64,000 nt of DNA, taken from the NCBI RefSeq assembly GCF_014083985.1, contig NZ_CP046907.1:1248501-1312500 (forward strand). Reading direction: 5' to 3'. The position numbers and the translations under genes are program-made. The DNA comes from Streptomyces sp. SCUT-3 (GTDB lineage Bacteria > Actinomycetota > Actinomycetes > Streptomycetales > Streptomycetaceae). Shown in pieces: positions 45,647-53,934 of this stretch. Position 1 is the first letter of the stretch, and each line of letters begins with the position of its first letter. The notes under the pieces are model-generated. The model searched no databases. It saw only the letters and a program-made list of their open reading frames with translations, and was not told where the DNA came from.

Positions 45647-47752
45647 TCAGACGCCGATCGGACGGCCGTCGGCGCGCCAGACGTTCACCACGGCCGGGCG
45701 GGGCATGCGGCCGGGCCCGTCGGGCCAGGCCGAGGCCGGGTTGGCGGCGTCGGCGCCGTCGACCTCGCCGGGGTGCTGGACGGCGACCAGGACGCGGTCC
45801 TCCCGGATGACCGGGCCGCAGGTCTCGGCGCCGACCGGCACCGTGAGGAACTGCTTGACCTGGCCCCGGTTGCGGCCGGTGACCGCGACGCCGAACAGGC
45901 CGTCGTGGTTGCCCAGCGCGTTGCCGTCGGTGGAGATCCACAGGTTGCCGTGCGGGTCGAAGGCCACGTTGTCCGGGCAGGAGATCGGGCTGACCTTCTC
46001 CTTGTCGAACCCGCCGAAGTAGGTGGACGGGTCCTCCGGGTCGCCGCAGACCAGGAACAGCCGCCAGTCGAAGCGCCGCGCCCGCGGGTCGTCGTGCGCC
46101 TCCATCAGCTCCAGCACCTGGCCGTGCTTGTTGATGTTGCGCGGGTTGGCCTCGTCGGCGGCGGCGTAACCCGCCTTGCCGCGGTTGGAGTTGTTGGTCA
46201 GGGCGACGTAGACGCGGCCGGTGCGCGGGCTGGGCTCGACGTCCTCGGGGCGGTCCATCTTCGTGGCGCCGGCCTTGTCCGCGGCCAGGCGGGTGAAGAC
46301 GTACACCTCCTCGGCGGTCATGCCCTTGACGAAGGAGTGGTCGCCGGAGGCCAGCGGGATCCACTCGCCGGTGCCGTCGAACTCGCCGTCCTCGGGCAGG
46401 GTGCCGGTGCCGTCGATCTGCCCGGCCGGGCTGTTGCCGGTGAACCGGGCGACGTACAGGGTGCCCTCGTCGAGCAGCCCCATGTTGTGCTCGTGGGCGG
46501 CCCGGCTGCGGCCGTGCATCATCGGCTTCGACGCCACGAACTTGTACAGGTACTCGAAGCGCTCGTCGTCGCCCATGTAGACGACGGGGCGGCCGTGGCG
46601 GTCCAGGCGCGGCTGGGCGGCCTCGTGCTTGAAGCGGCCGAGCGCGGTGCGCTTGCGGGGCGCGGCGTCGGGGTCCATCGGGTCGAGCTCGACGACCCAG
46701 CCGAAGCGGTTGGCCTCGTTGGGCTCCTTGACCAGGTCGAAGCGGTCGTCGAACCGCTCCCACTTGCGGTCGGAGGCGCCCTTGGTGAAGCCGTAGCGGG
46801 CCAGGCGGTCCCGCGTCGTGGCGTCGGCGACCGAGGCGGCGTTGGCGAAGTACTGGTTGACGTTCTCCTCGCCGGACAGCACGGTGCCCCACGGGGTGGT
46901 GCCGCCGGCGCAGTTGTTGAGGGTGCCCAGCACGGTGCGGCCGGACGGGTCGGCGGTGGTGCGCAGCAGCTCGCTGCCGGCGGCCGGGCCGGTCACCTCG
47001 AACGGGGTGGTGGCGGTGATCCGGCGGTTGAGCCGGTGCCGGACGACCGGGGTCAGGGCGCCGGAGCGGTCGTCCTCGGCGACCACGACGACGGACAGGC
47101 CGTGGGCCGCCCAGGCGATCTCGACCTGCTCGCGGGTGGGGGCGGCGGCGTCGTAGCCGCGGAACATCAGGACCTCGTCGGTGTACTCGTGGTTGGCCAC
47201 GAGCACCTTGCGGCCCCGCTCGCCCCGCAGGTCGAACAGGTGGAGGAAGTCGTTGTTGTAGCCGAACTGGCCGGCCTGGGCGGCGGCGGTCTGCCTGTCC
47301 GGGTCGAAGGCGGGGGCGCCGCGCAGGATCGGGTCGCCCCAGCGGACGACGACGTTCTGCTCGTAGCCGGCCGGGACCGTCACCGCGTCGGCGGTGTTGG
47401 GGGCGACGGGTGCGAAGCGCAGGCCCCGGGCGCCGTCGGCGGCCGCGCCGGCGCCGGCGGCCCCGCCCGCGGCGGACGGCCCGGCCGGCGCGGCGGCGGC
47501 GTCCGTCGGGCCGCCCGTGACCGCCGCGGTGCCCGCGGCCGCCAGGGTGACGACGGCGCCGGCTCGGAGGACGGAGCGGCGCGACAGGGCGTCGGAGACG
47601 ACGTCGCCGAAGTAGGCGTTGGCCGTGGTGTTGGGTGCCTCGTGGGCACAGGCGTCACCGCACTTGAAACGGCAGGTCAGTGCCGAACGCCCGCCGACGT
47701 GGGTGGTGAGCAGCGGGAGCGTCCTGCGGCCTTCGCCGGAACCTGGTCGCAC
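45647..47752 (-). CDS. PhoX-family (DUF839) phosphatase, Tat-exported
   Basis: 701 residues from GTG 47752 (AGGAGGAAAAC upstream); the frame continues to 48949 in antisense of other genes. A twin-arginine signal lies unusually far in, RRSVLRAG at 58-65, after a conserved Cys-bearing lead (C27, C31, C35: LTCRFKCGDACAH). The catalytic region has PhoX/DUF839 blocks: VLVANHEYTDE, GTLNNCAGGTTPWGTVLSGEENVNQYF, GRFKHEAAQP, MGDDERFEYLYKFV, ISCPDNVAFDPHGNLWISTDG. Such enzymes are Ca2+-dependent secreted phosphatases or related hydrolases. Phosphate control is likely but no PHO box was identified. Confidence 0.9.
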   Translation of the reverse strand: MRPGSGEGRRTLPLLTTHVGGRSALTCRFKCGDACAHEAPNTTANAYFGDVVSDALSRRSVLRAGAVVTLAAAGTAAVTGGPTDAAAAPAGPSAAGGAAGAGAAADGARGLRFAPVAPNTADAVTVPAGYEQNVVVRWGDPILRGAPAFDPDRQTAAAQAGQFGYNNDFLHLFDLRGERGRKVLVANHEYTDEVLMFRGYDAAAPTREQVEIAWAAHGLSVVVVAEDDRSGALTPVVRHRLNRRITATTPFEVTGPAAGSELLRTTADPSGRTVLGTLNNCAGGTTPWGTVLSGEENVNQYFANAASVADATTRDRLARYGFTKGASDRKWERFDDRFDLVKEPNEANRFGWVVELDPMDPDAAPRKRTALGRFKHEAAQPRLDRHGRPVVYMGDDERFEYLYKFVASKPMMHGRSRAAHEHNMGLLDEGTLYVARFTGNSPAGQIDGTGTLPEDGEFDGTGEWIPLASGDHSFVKGMTAEEVYVFTRLAADKAGATKMDRPEDVEPSPRTGRVYVALTNNSNRGKAGYAAADEANPRNINKHGQVLELMEAHDDPRARRFDWRLFLVCGDPEDPSTYFGGFDKEKVSPISCPDNVAFDPHGNLWISTDGNALGNHDGLFGVAVTGRNRGQVKQFLTVPVGAETCGPVIREDRVLVAVQHPGEVDGADAANPASAWPDGPGRMPRPAVVNVWRADGRPIGV

Positions 47753-47958
47753 GTTTTCCTCCTGGAACCGTGGTGGTGATCGGTTCGGACGGTAGTCGCG
47801 GACGGTCGGCGGCGAGCCTCTCCGGGGTGAACGGGGAGTGAATGCGGAGTCACTTCTGGGGCAATGCGGTGACCGGCCGGTGACCGTCGGTCGCGGAAGC
47901 GGACCGGGCGCCGCCGAACGGCACCCGGTCCGCGTGCCGCACCGGGCGGCCGGGGGGA

Positions 47959-49011
47959 TCACGCCGCGGCGGGCAGCTCCGGGCGCTCCTCCTTCTCCTG
48001 CGCGTCGAAGGAGGCGAGGGTCCGGGCGAAGTCCCTGGTGGAGAGCAGCAGCTTGTAGATGATGGCGAGCTCGAAGACCAGCAGCAGGACGGCCGCGCCG
48101 ACGGTGACGGGGACGAGCGCGCCGACCGCGGGGCCGACGATGAAGACGGCCATCTGGAACTCGATGCCGCTCACCAGGTGGGTGCGGATGCGGCGGCGCA
48201 GCAGGAAGGTGCGGAACCGGGCGTACCAGGGGAAGCGGCTGCGGAACTCCTGGTGCAGGTCGACGACGCCGGTCGGCACCGGGGCGACGGCCGCACCGGG
48301 CAGGCCGGCCTCCTCCGGCCCGCCGTCGGCCGCGGCACCGGCCACGGGCACGGCCACGACACCGGCGGCGTCGGCACCGGCGGCATCGGCGTCGGCCCGG
48401 GTGCCGACCTCGGTTTCGGCCTCGGGGTTGTCGCGGAGCAGGTCCTCCATGAAGGCGACCTCCCGCTCGGCCCCGGCCCGGCGCGCCTGCCGGGCGCGGG
48501 CCTTGATCTGCTTGCGCATGCCGTGCCGGATCTTGAAGATCTGCAGGGCGTCGACGTAGCGCAGCATGTCGAGGAAGACGACGGCGAGCGCCAGCCACAC
48601 GTAGAGGACGTCCCCGGTCCGGACGTACTGGCCGCCCATCAGGGCGACGGCGCAGAACAGCACCCGCACGCGGTCGAACACGTAGTCCAGCCACGCGCCG
48701 AAGACGGACCCGGTGCCGGTCAGGCGGGCGAGCTTTCCGTCCATGCAGTCCAGCACGAAGCTGACGTGGTACAGCGCGGCCCCGGCCAGCAGCCACCGCC
48801 AGTCCCCCTGCGCGAAGCAGGCCGCCGCGCCCAGCCCCAGGACCAGCGCGGCCCAGGTGATGCCGTTGGGGGTGACCCAGCGGGCCCGCCGGGCCGTGAA
48901 GCGGACCAGTGGAGTGGCCACCGGGTCCACGAGGAGCACGGTCCACCACGCGTCCCTTTTCTTCTCGGTGACGCGGCGGACCTCGGCGAGCGGGGGTATG
49001 TCGTGCAGCAT
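47959..49011 (-). CDS. CDP-alcohol phosphatidyltransferase-family protein
   Basis: 350 residues from ATG 49011; TTG 49017 is two codons earlier. The full catalytic motif D88-x2-D91-G92-x2-A95-R96-x8-G105-x3-D109-x3-D113 is present (CMDGKLAR, then DYVFD). It transfers a phosphate-linked group from a CDP-alcohol to an acceptor in the membrane. Hydrophobic helices flank the motif; about 100 residues of Ala/Gly-rich linker (near 190-265) and a second helical part follow. Product lipid unknown. Confidence 0.88.
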   Translation of the reverse strand: MLHDIPPLAEVRRVTEKKRDAWWTVLLVDPVATPLVRFTARRARWVTPNGITWAALVLGLGAAACFAQGDWRWLLAGAALYHVSFVLDCMDGKLARLTGTGSVFGAWLDYVFDRVRVLFCAVALMGGQYVRTGDVLYVWLALAVVFLDMLRYVDALQIFKIRHGMRKQIKARARQARRAGAEREVAFMEDLLRDNPEAETEVGTRADADAAGADAAGVVAVPVAGAAADGGPEEAGLPGAAVAPVPTGVVDLHQEFRSRFPWYARFRTFLLRRRIRTHLVSGIEFQMAVFIVGPAVGALVPVTVGAAVLLLVFELAIIYKLLLSTRDFARTLASFDAQEKEERPELPAAA

Positions 49012-49046
49012 GGTCAACTTTCCTGCATGGAACGGCGTTTCACGCC

Positions 49047-49076
49047 ACGCTAGGAATTCCGTTCACTGAAAAGCAA
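49047..49076 (-). promoter_or_regulatory. Promoter of the CDP-alcohol transferase gene
   Basis: On the minus strand TTGCTT (49076-49071) and TAGCGT (49052-49047) are 18 bases apart. A small leader hairpin GGCGT-TTC-ACGCC (49034-49046) follows. The region is AT-rich relative to its surroundings. Confidence 0.5.
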
Positions 49077-49313
49077 GATGCCGGCCATACAACCTTCTTC
49101 CCTCGTCAGAGGTCTTGTGATCAACAAGGGTCCACGGAATTCCCAGGCGTCCGTGCCGTTTCCGCGTCTTTTTCCGCACCGCGGCGGCCCCTTTTCCCTG
49201 CTGCCCTCCCCCGTCCCCCCGCAATTCCCCGCGCCCGGCTCTTTCCCTGTGCGGCCCGCCCGGGTGCGAGAATGACCGGGCAAGAACGGCGGCGGGGTCC
49301 ACGGAGGTGGCGG
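49077..49313. other. Divergent regulatory region
   Basis: This stretch with the promoter above makes about 300 bases between the divergent transferase and kinase genes. It is AT-richer near 49080-49180. Nothing coding is convincing; the promoter of the kinase gene was not located. Confidence 0.3.
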
Positions 49314-50213
49314 GTGGCAGGAACGGAGCGGGGCACGGCGGTGCTGCCCTTCACCGAGGCGCAGGCCCGTTCGGTCCTAGCCGCGCTGCGCGGCGCGGAC
49401 GCCGCGGCGGACTCGAGGCTCGTCGCGTTCAGCGAGAACGCGGTGTTCGCCCTGCCGGACGGGCAGGTGGCCAAGGTCGGGCGCAGCGCGGAGCTGCTGG
49501 ACCGGGCCCGCCACGAGCTGCGGGTCTCGCAGTGGCTGGCCGGCCGGGACGTGCCCTCGGTGCGCCCGGCGGACCCGTCGGCCCACTTGGTGGACGGCCA
49601 CCCCGTCACCTTCTGGAAGCGGCTGCCGGAAGCCGTGCGCCCCGCCCGCCCGGCCGACCTGGCCCCCCTGCTCGCCCTCGTGCACTCCCTGCCGTCGCCG
49701 CCGTTCGACCTGCCCCGCCGGGAACTGCTGGGCGGCGTGGAGCGCTGGCTGCGGCTGGCCGGGGACGCGATCGACCCCGAGGACGCCCGGTTCCTGCGCG
49801 AGCGCCGCGACGGCTTCGCCCCCGCCGCGGCCGCCCTGACCCCGCACCTGCCGCCCGGGCCGATCCACGGGGACGCGCTGCCGCGCAACGTCCTGGTGGG
49901 CCCGGACGGGCCCGTGCTGGTGGACCTGGAGACGTTCTCCCTGGACCTGCGCGAGCACGACCTGGTGGTCCTGGACCTCAGCCGGGACCGCTACGGCCTC
50001 CCCGCCGCCGAGTACGACGCGTTCACCGCCGCCTACGGCTGGGACGTGCGCGAGTGGGAGGGGTGCGCGGTGCTGCGCGGCGCCCGGGAGACGGCCAGCT
50101 GCGCCTGGGTCGCCCAGCACGCCCCGGCGAACCCCGGGGCCCGGGCGGAGTTCCGCCGCCGGGTGGCCTCCCTCCGCGACGGCGACCCCACCGTCCGCTG
50201 GTACCCGTTCTGA
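49314..50213 (+). CDS. Aminoglycoside-phosphotransferase-like kinase (APH fold)
   Basis: 299 residues from GTG 49314, six bases after GGAGG; ATG 49272 is 14 codons upstream without such a site. N-lobe with AKVG lysine (LPDGQVAKVGRSAELLDRARHE), catalytic loop GPIHGDALPRNVLV near 184-197 and metal-binding VLVDLETFSL. Fits the APH/choline kinase superfamily; substrate unknown and an antibiotic-resistance role is not implied. Divergent from the lipid transferase gene. Confidence 0.85.
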   Translation: MAGTERGTAVLPFTEAQARSVLAALRGADAAADSRLVAFSENAVFALPDGQVAKVGRSAELLDRARHELRVSQWLAGRDVPSVRPADPSAHLVDGHPVTFWKRLPEAVRPARPADLAPLLALVHSLPSPPFDLPRRELLGGVERWLRLAGDAIDPEDARFLRERRDGFAPAAAALTPHLPPGPIHGDALPRNVLVGPDGPVLVDLETFSLDLREHDLVVLDLSRDRYGLPAAEYDAFTAAYGWDVREWEGCAVLRGARETASCAWVAQHAPANPGARAEFRRRVASLRDGDPTVRWYPF

Positions 50214-50218
50214 GCCCT

Positions 50219-50296
50219 CCCGGCCCGCCCCGCCCCCGCCCCCGCCCGGGCCGCCGCCCCCGCCCCCGCCCGGGCCGCCGCCCCCGCCCGGGCCGG
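50219..50296. repeat. A/T-free repetitive spacer
   Basis: Seventy-eight bases contain no A or T. CCCGCCCGGGCCGCCGCC-type units repeat two to three times. It lies between the convergent kinase gene and the Pro-rich protein gene, and the CCCGGG cores could form hairpins. Confidence 0.6.
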
Positions 50297-50319
50297 TCGG
50301 GGCCGGCGCGGGCGTGCGG

Positions 50320-50847
50320 TCAGCGGCCCGCCGCCGTCTCGATCCAGGTCAGGATCGCCCGGACGGTGTCCGGCTCGAGGTCGGCGATGGCGCGGATCGC
50401 GCTCCCGTCGCCGGGCATCGGCGGGATGCCGGCGGCGATCAGGGCCGAGTGCAGCGCCAGCCGGTGCTGGTCCTGCGGGGCGAGCAGCGACCTGCGGCGC
50501 GCCGCCCCGTCCTTCGCGGCGGGCCGTGCGGCCGGGGCCGCGTCGCCGCCGGGCGCGGAGGCCGGCACGGGGGCGGGCGGAGAGGCGGGGCCGGCGGGGG
50601 CCGCGGAGCCGGCCGGAGCGGGCGGGGCGGGCGGGGCGAGGTAGTAGCCTCCCCCCGCAGTCTGCGGGACGGGGCCGGAGGGCGCCTGCTGCCCGGAGGG
50701 CGCTGTGCCGGCGGGCGCCTCCCCGGACGGCGCCGCCCCGGGGGGTACCGTGCCCGCGGGCAGGGTCTCGGGGCAGGTGCCCAGGAGGGCGTCGAGGTCC
50801 CCCAGAGGCACGAAAACGGTGTCGTTCCATGGATGGGCCATGGTCAT
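50320..50847 (-). CDS. Hypothetical Pro/Ala-rich protein
   Basis: 175 residues from ATG 50847 with GGGAGG upstream; the frame extends to 51006 without support. Begins MTMAHPWNDTVFVPLGDLDALLG, then 90 residues of Pro/Ala/Gly-rich sequence, and a compact C-terminus QDQHRLALHSALIAAGIPPMPGDGSAIRAIADLEPDTVRAILTWIE that looks like a small helical domain. Not recognised. No signal peptide or membrane helix. Confidence 0.65.
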   Translation of the reverse strand: MTMAHPWNDTVFVPLGDLDALLGTCPETLPAGTVPPGAAPSGEAPAGTAPSGQQAPSGPVPQTAGGGYYLAPPAPPAPAGSAAPAGPASPPAPVPASAPGGDAAPAARPAAKDGAARRRSLLAPQDQHRLALHSALIAAGIPPMPGDGSAIRAIADLEPDTVRAILTWIETAAGR

Positions 50848-51049
50848 GGCGGCCTCCCGGCAGCTGAGGAAACGACAGGACCCCTTGTCAACCCCGCAAG
50901 GGGCCGACTGGTTCTGCCGGTTCCCAGGATTCACGCGATGGGCGCAACGCGGCGCCGGGACATTCGCACCTGTGCTCGGAGAGCACCAGCCGGAACGATT
51001 CCCCACCGGCGGGCCCCGGGACGGGAGCCGCCCCGGGGGCGGGGGTGCG

Positions 51050-52297
51050 TCAGGACACGGGGCGCGAGTCGGCCCAGAACCCCTCGAACTCCTCGCGGTA
51101 GACGTCGAAGAGCCCGTGCTCGCCCCCGCTGTCGCCGTGCACCAGGTCCCGGGACCGCCCCCGGCCGCCGCGCAGCACCAGCACCGGCGCCTCCATGCCG
51201 CGGGCGCGGCGCAGGTAGGACTGGACGACCGCCAGTCCGTCGGAGCCGTCGCCGTCGACGAGGTAGGCGGTGAAGCGGGGGGTCTCGTCGAAGACCCGGA
51301 TCTCGAACGCCCCGGTGTCGTGGACCCGGGAGCGGACCCGGCGCATGTGCATGATGTTCATCTCCACCGACCGGCTCAGCTCCCCCCTGCCCAGGCCGAG
51401 TTCGCGCTCGCGACGGCGCACGGCGCTGCTGGCCGGGTTGAGGAAGAGCAGCCGGACCCTGGCCCCGGACTCGGCCAGCCGCACCAGGCGCCGGCCGGAG
51501 TAGTTCTGCACCAGCAGGTTCAGCCCTATGCCGATGGCGTCCAGGCGGCGCGACCGTCCGAAGAGGTCCTCCACCGGCAGCTGCCGCTGCAGCCGCACCC
51601 GGTCCGGGTGGACCGCGACGACGTCGGCGTAGCGGTCGCCGACCAGCTCCTCGACCGCGTCGACCGCGAGCCGGTCCGAGGAGGGCGTGCCGCCGGCGGT
51701 GCCCAGCAGGGTCAGCAGCCGCTGGGCGGCCCGCTCGGCCTGCGCGAGCACGGTCCCGGACAGGTTCCGGTTGCGCGAGACGACGTGCCGGGCGACCTCC
51801 AGCTCGTCCAGCGCCAGCTCCAGTTCGCGCCGGTCCTCCAGGAACGGGTCGAAGCAGGGCCAGTGCTGGACGACCAGTTCGCGCAGCTGCGGGAGGGTGA
51901 GGAAGCTGATGACGTTGTCGTCGGCCGGGTCCAGCAGGTACCCCTTGCGCCGGCTGACCTCGCGGACGGCCGCGGCGCGCTGCACCCACTCCTGCCCCGC
52001 GGGGCCGGCCGCCGCGACCACCCACTCCTCACCGTGCACCGGCTCGTACACCGGCCGCAGCACGGCGGCCACGACGGCCCGCAGCCGCTGCTCGACCAGG
52101 TTCAGCCAGACGTACGCCCGCCCGGCCCGCCGGGCGCGGCTGCGCACCTCTGTCCACGCGTCGGTGCCCCAGTCCAGTTCCGCTCCGATCTCCGGGGGCC
52201 GGGCGACGGCCACGGCGGCGGCCGTCGGCTCGCCGCTCGGGTAGGGGTCTCCCTGGTCTCCGCCACCGGGGAGCACCAGTCCTCCCGAGGTCACCAC
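51050..52297 (-). CDS. SAV2148-type HEPN-domain protein
   Basis: 415 residues from GTG 52297 (GTG 52294 is adjacent; the frame reaches TTG 52330). It matches from memory the streptomycete SAV2148 family: ARPPEIGAELDWGTDAWTEVRSRARRAGRAYVWLNLVEQRLRAVVAAVLRPVYEPVHGEEWVVAAAGPAGQEW, DPADDNVISFLTLPQLRELVVQHWPCFDP and SYLRRARGMEAPVLVLRGG. HEPN domains are helical and often act as RNases; the R-x4-6-H motif of active ones is not clear here. Highly conserved within the genus but of unknown role. Confidence 0.82.
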   Translation of the reverse strand: MVTSGGLVLPGGGDQGDPYPSGEPTAAAVAVARPPEIGAELDWGTDAWTEVRSRARRAGRAYVWLNLVEQRLRAVVAAVLRPVYEPVHGEEWVVAAAGPAGQEWVQRAAAVREVSRRKGYLLDPADDNVISFLTLPQLRELVVQHWPCFDPFLEDRRELELALDELEVARHVVSRNRNLSGTVLAQAERAAQRLLTLLGTAGGTPSSDRLAVDAVEELVGDRYADVVAVHPDRVRLQRQLPVEDLFGRSRRLDAIGIGLNLLVQNYSGRRLVRLAESGARVRLLFLNPASSAVRRRERELGLGRGELSRSVEMNIMHMRRVRSRVHDTGAFEIRVFDETPRFTAYLVDGDGSDGLAVVQSYLRRARGMEAPVLVLRGGRGRSRDLVHGDSGGEHGLFDVYREEFEGFWADSRPVS

Positions 52298-52373
52298 CGC
52301 ACCGCCCTTTCGACCCCCGTCCACGATCAAGGAAGACTACTGCGACGGCGGCGGACGGCGCAGCCCGATGAGC

Positions 52374-53693
52374 CTACTGTCCTTCCTCCCAGCGGGGTTC
52401 GCCGTTGTAGCGCGGATCGTGCAGGTGGTCGGGCGTGATCGGGCTCATGGCGGTGACGTCGCGCGGGGCGATCTGGAAACCCTGCCAGTGGACGGGCATA
52501 GGCGCCTGGTCCTCGTCGCGGGCGATGTGGTGGAAGCCGACGTTGACCCACACCACGGGCCTGGTCAGCTCCTGCCCGTCGACGAACCGGTCGACGGTGT
52601 CGGCGCACCTCGGCTCGAACTCCCGGTTTCCGCTGGCGTACTTCTCGCACCCCTTGTACTGGGTGAAGTAGACGTCGTGCGAGGTGTACTCGTGCGGCGA
52701 GTACTTGTCGGTGTGCTGCTGGACGATCTCCCAGGAGCGGGGGTGGCCGTCTGCGTTCTTCCCGGTGTTGCTGACCACCCGCCACCAGCGGCTGGGGGCG
52801 GCGTCTCCGGCGGTCTCCTTCACCAGCCGCTTCCTGGTGGTCCTCAGCCGGGCCACGCCGTCGGCGCTGCGGCCGTCCGGCTCGGTGTCCCACTGCTCGA
52901 CCTTGGCCTTCCTGGAGCCGTCGATGTCGAAGTCGAGCCGCCAGAAGACGTTGTGGTGGTGGCTGGTGGCCTTGTCCCGGTTGCCCTTGCCGAGCGGCAT
53001 CCCGGTGGTGTCGCCGGCGTCGTAGTCGGCGGGCGAGAGGTTGCCGGTGGCGCCCTCCTTGGCCGTGACGGTGCCGTCGTCGGAGAAGTTCCACTGGGTG
53101 ATGTAGTGGTAGTAGCCGACCGAGTTGACCACGTAGACGACCAGGTCGTCGCCCTGGGCGCTGTCGGTGCGGCCGGGGTCCTCGCCGATGTCGGAGCTGT
53201 TGCCGTGGTAGGCGAACCCGCGCGGCTGCGTGGTCACGCACAGCGCCGGGACGGGCCGCTGCCCCTCGACCCTGATGTTCTTGACGGTGCCGCCGGGGCA
53301 GTCGGCGGGCGCCAGCCTCTCCGGCGTGCTGCCGAAGTAGAACGAGGTGATGTCGTTGTACTCCTGGGCGCCGTTGTCGTAGGGCACGTTGATCTGCGCG
53401 AGGCGGGCCGCGGCGAGCACCTTGATCGGCCTGCGCTCGTGCCGGGGCTGGTAGGAGACGTTCTCCAGGACCAGGCCGGCGGTGGGGCTGTTGTGCCAGC
53501 ACATCCGCCACGTGGTGCCGTTGGGGAGCTTCTTGGCGATCGCCGACCCGGGGCTGCAGCCGGTGGCGGACGGCGGGGCCGGCTCCGGGGCGGCCGGGGC
53601 GGCCTGCGCCGCGGGCCCGGCGGAGGCGCCGGTGGTCAGGACGAGGAGCGCCGGTGCCGCGAGGAGGGCGAGGCGCCGCACGGATGCGTGCAT
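52374..53693 (-). CDS. Secreted copper amine oxidase, catalytic domain only
   Basis: 439 residues from ATG 53693. A Sec signal peptide covers about 1-33 (RRLALLAAPALLVLTTGASA). The mature part is the beta-sandwich catalytic domain without N2/N3 domains (usual total 620-700 residues). By alignment of known motifs: catalytic base D114 (QEYNDITSFYFG), topaquinone precursor Y195 in GYYHY, copper ligands H245 and H247 (SHHHN) and H388 or H389 (GFHHIARDEDQAPMP). Family oxidises primary amines to aldehydes, H2O2 and ammonia. Y194 replaces the conserved Asn before the topaquinone tyrosine. Its missing domains resemble the gene upstream. Confidence 0.85.
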   Translation of the reverse strand: MHASVRRLALLAAPALLVLTTGASAGPAAQAAPAAPEPAPPSATGCSPGSAIAKKLPNGTTWRMCWHNSPTAGLVLENVSYQPRHERRPIKVLAAARLAQINVPYDNGAQEYNDITSFYFGSTPERLAPADCPGGTVKNIRVEGQRPVPALCVTTQPRGFAYHGNSSDIGEDPGRTDSAQGDDLVVYVVNSVGYYHYITQWNFSDDGTVTAKEGATGNLSPADYDAGDTTGMPLGKGNRDKATSHHHNVFWRLDFDIDGSRKAKVEQWDTEPDGRSADGVARLRTTRKRLVKETAGDAAPSRWWRVVSNTGKNADGHPRSWEIVQQHTDKYSPHEYTSHDVYFTQYKGCEKYASGNREFEPRCADTVDRFVDGQELTRPVVWVNVGFHHIARDEDQAPMPVHWQGFQIAPRDVTAMSPITPDHLHDPRYNGEPRWEEGQ

Positions 53694-53837
53694 GGGAGGT
53701 GACTCCGCTTCTTGGGATCCCCGGACGGGGAGGAGACGATGGGGTGCGCACCGGCGCCGGACGCCGCGTCCGCGCGCCACGACCGCGCGCCGCGGTCGTG
53801 CACCGCGGCTGTGCGGCGGGGCACCGGGCACACCGGG

Positions 53838-53927
53838 TGTGCCGGGTGTGCCGGGTGTGCCGGGCGTGCCGGGCGTGCCGGGCGTGCCGGGTGTGCCGGG
53901 TGTGCCGGGTGTGCCGGGTGTGCCGGG
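53838..53927. repeat. Tandem repeat, ten 9-base units
   Basis: Ten copies of YGTGCCGGG run without interruption (three T, three C, four T variants of the first base). It lies between the two genes of the split amine oxidase and seven bases past the stop of the upstream one (53935). Copy number is likely variable between strains. Confidence 0.9.
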
Positions 53928-53934
53928 CGGCGCC

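Noticed and set aside
49314-50213. Antibiotic-resistance aminoglycoside kinase
   Set aside because: Only the general APH fold is visible; the fold is shared with many metabolic kinases and no antibiotic genes are adjacent.
53838-53927. CRISPR-like array
   Set aside because: The 9-base units are directly joined with no spacers and there are no cas genes.
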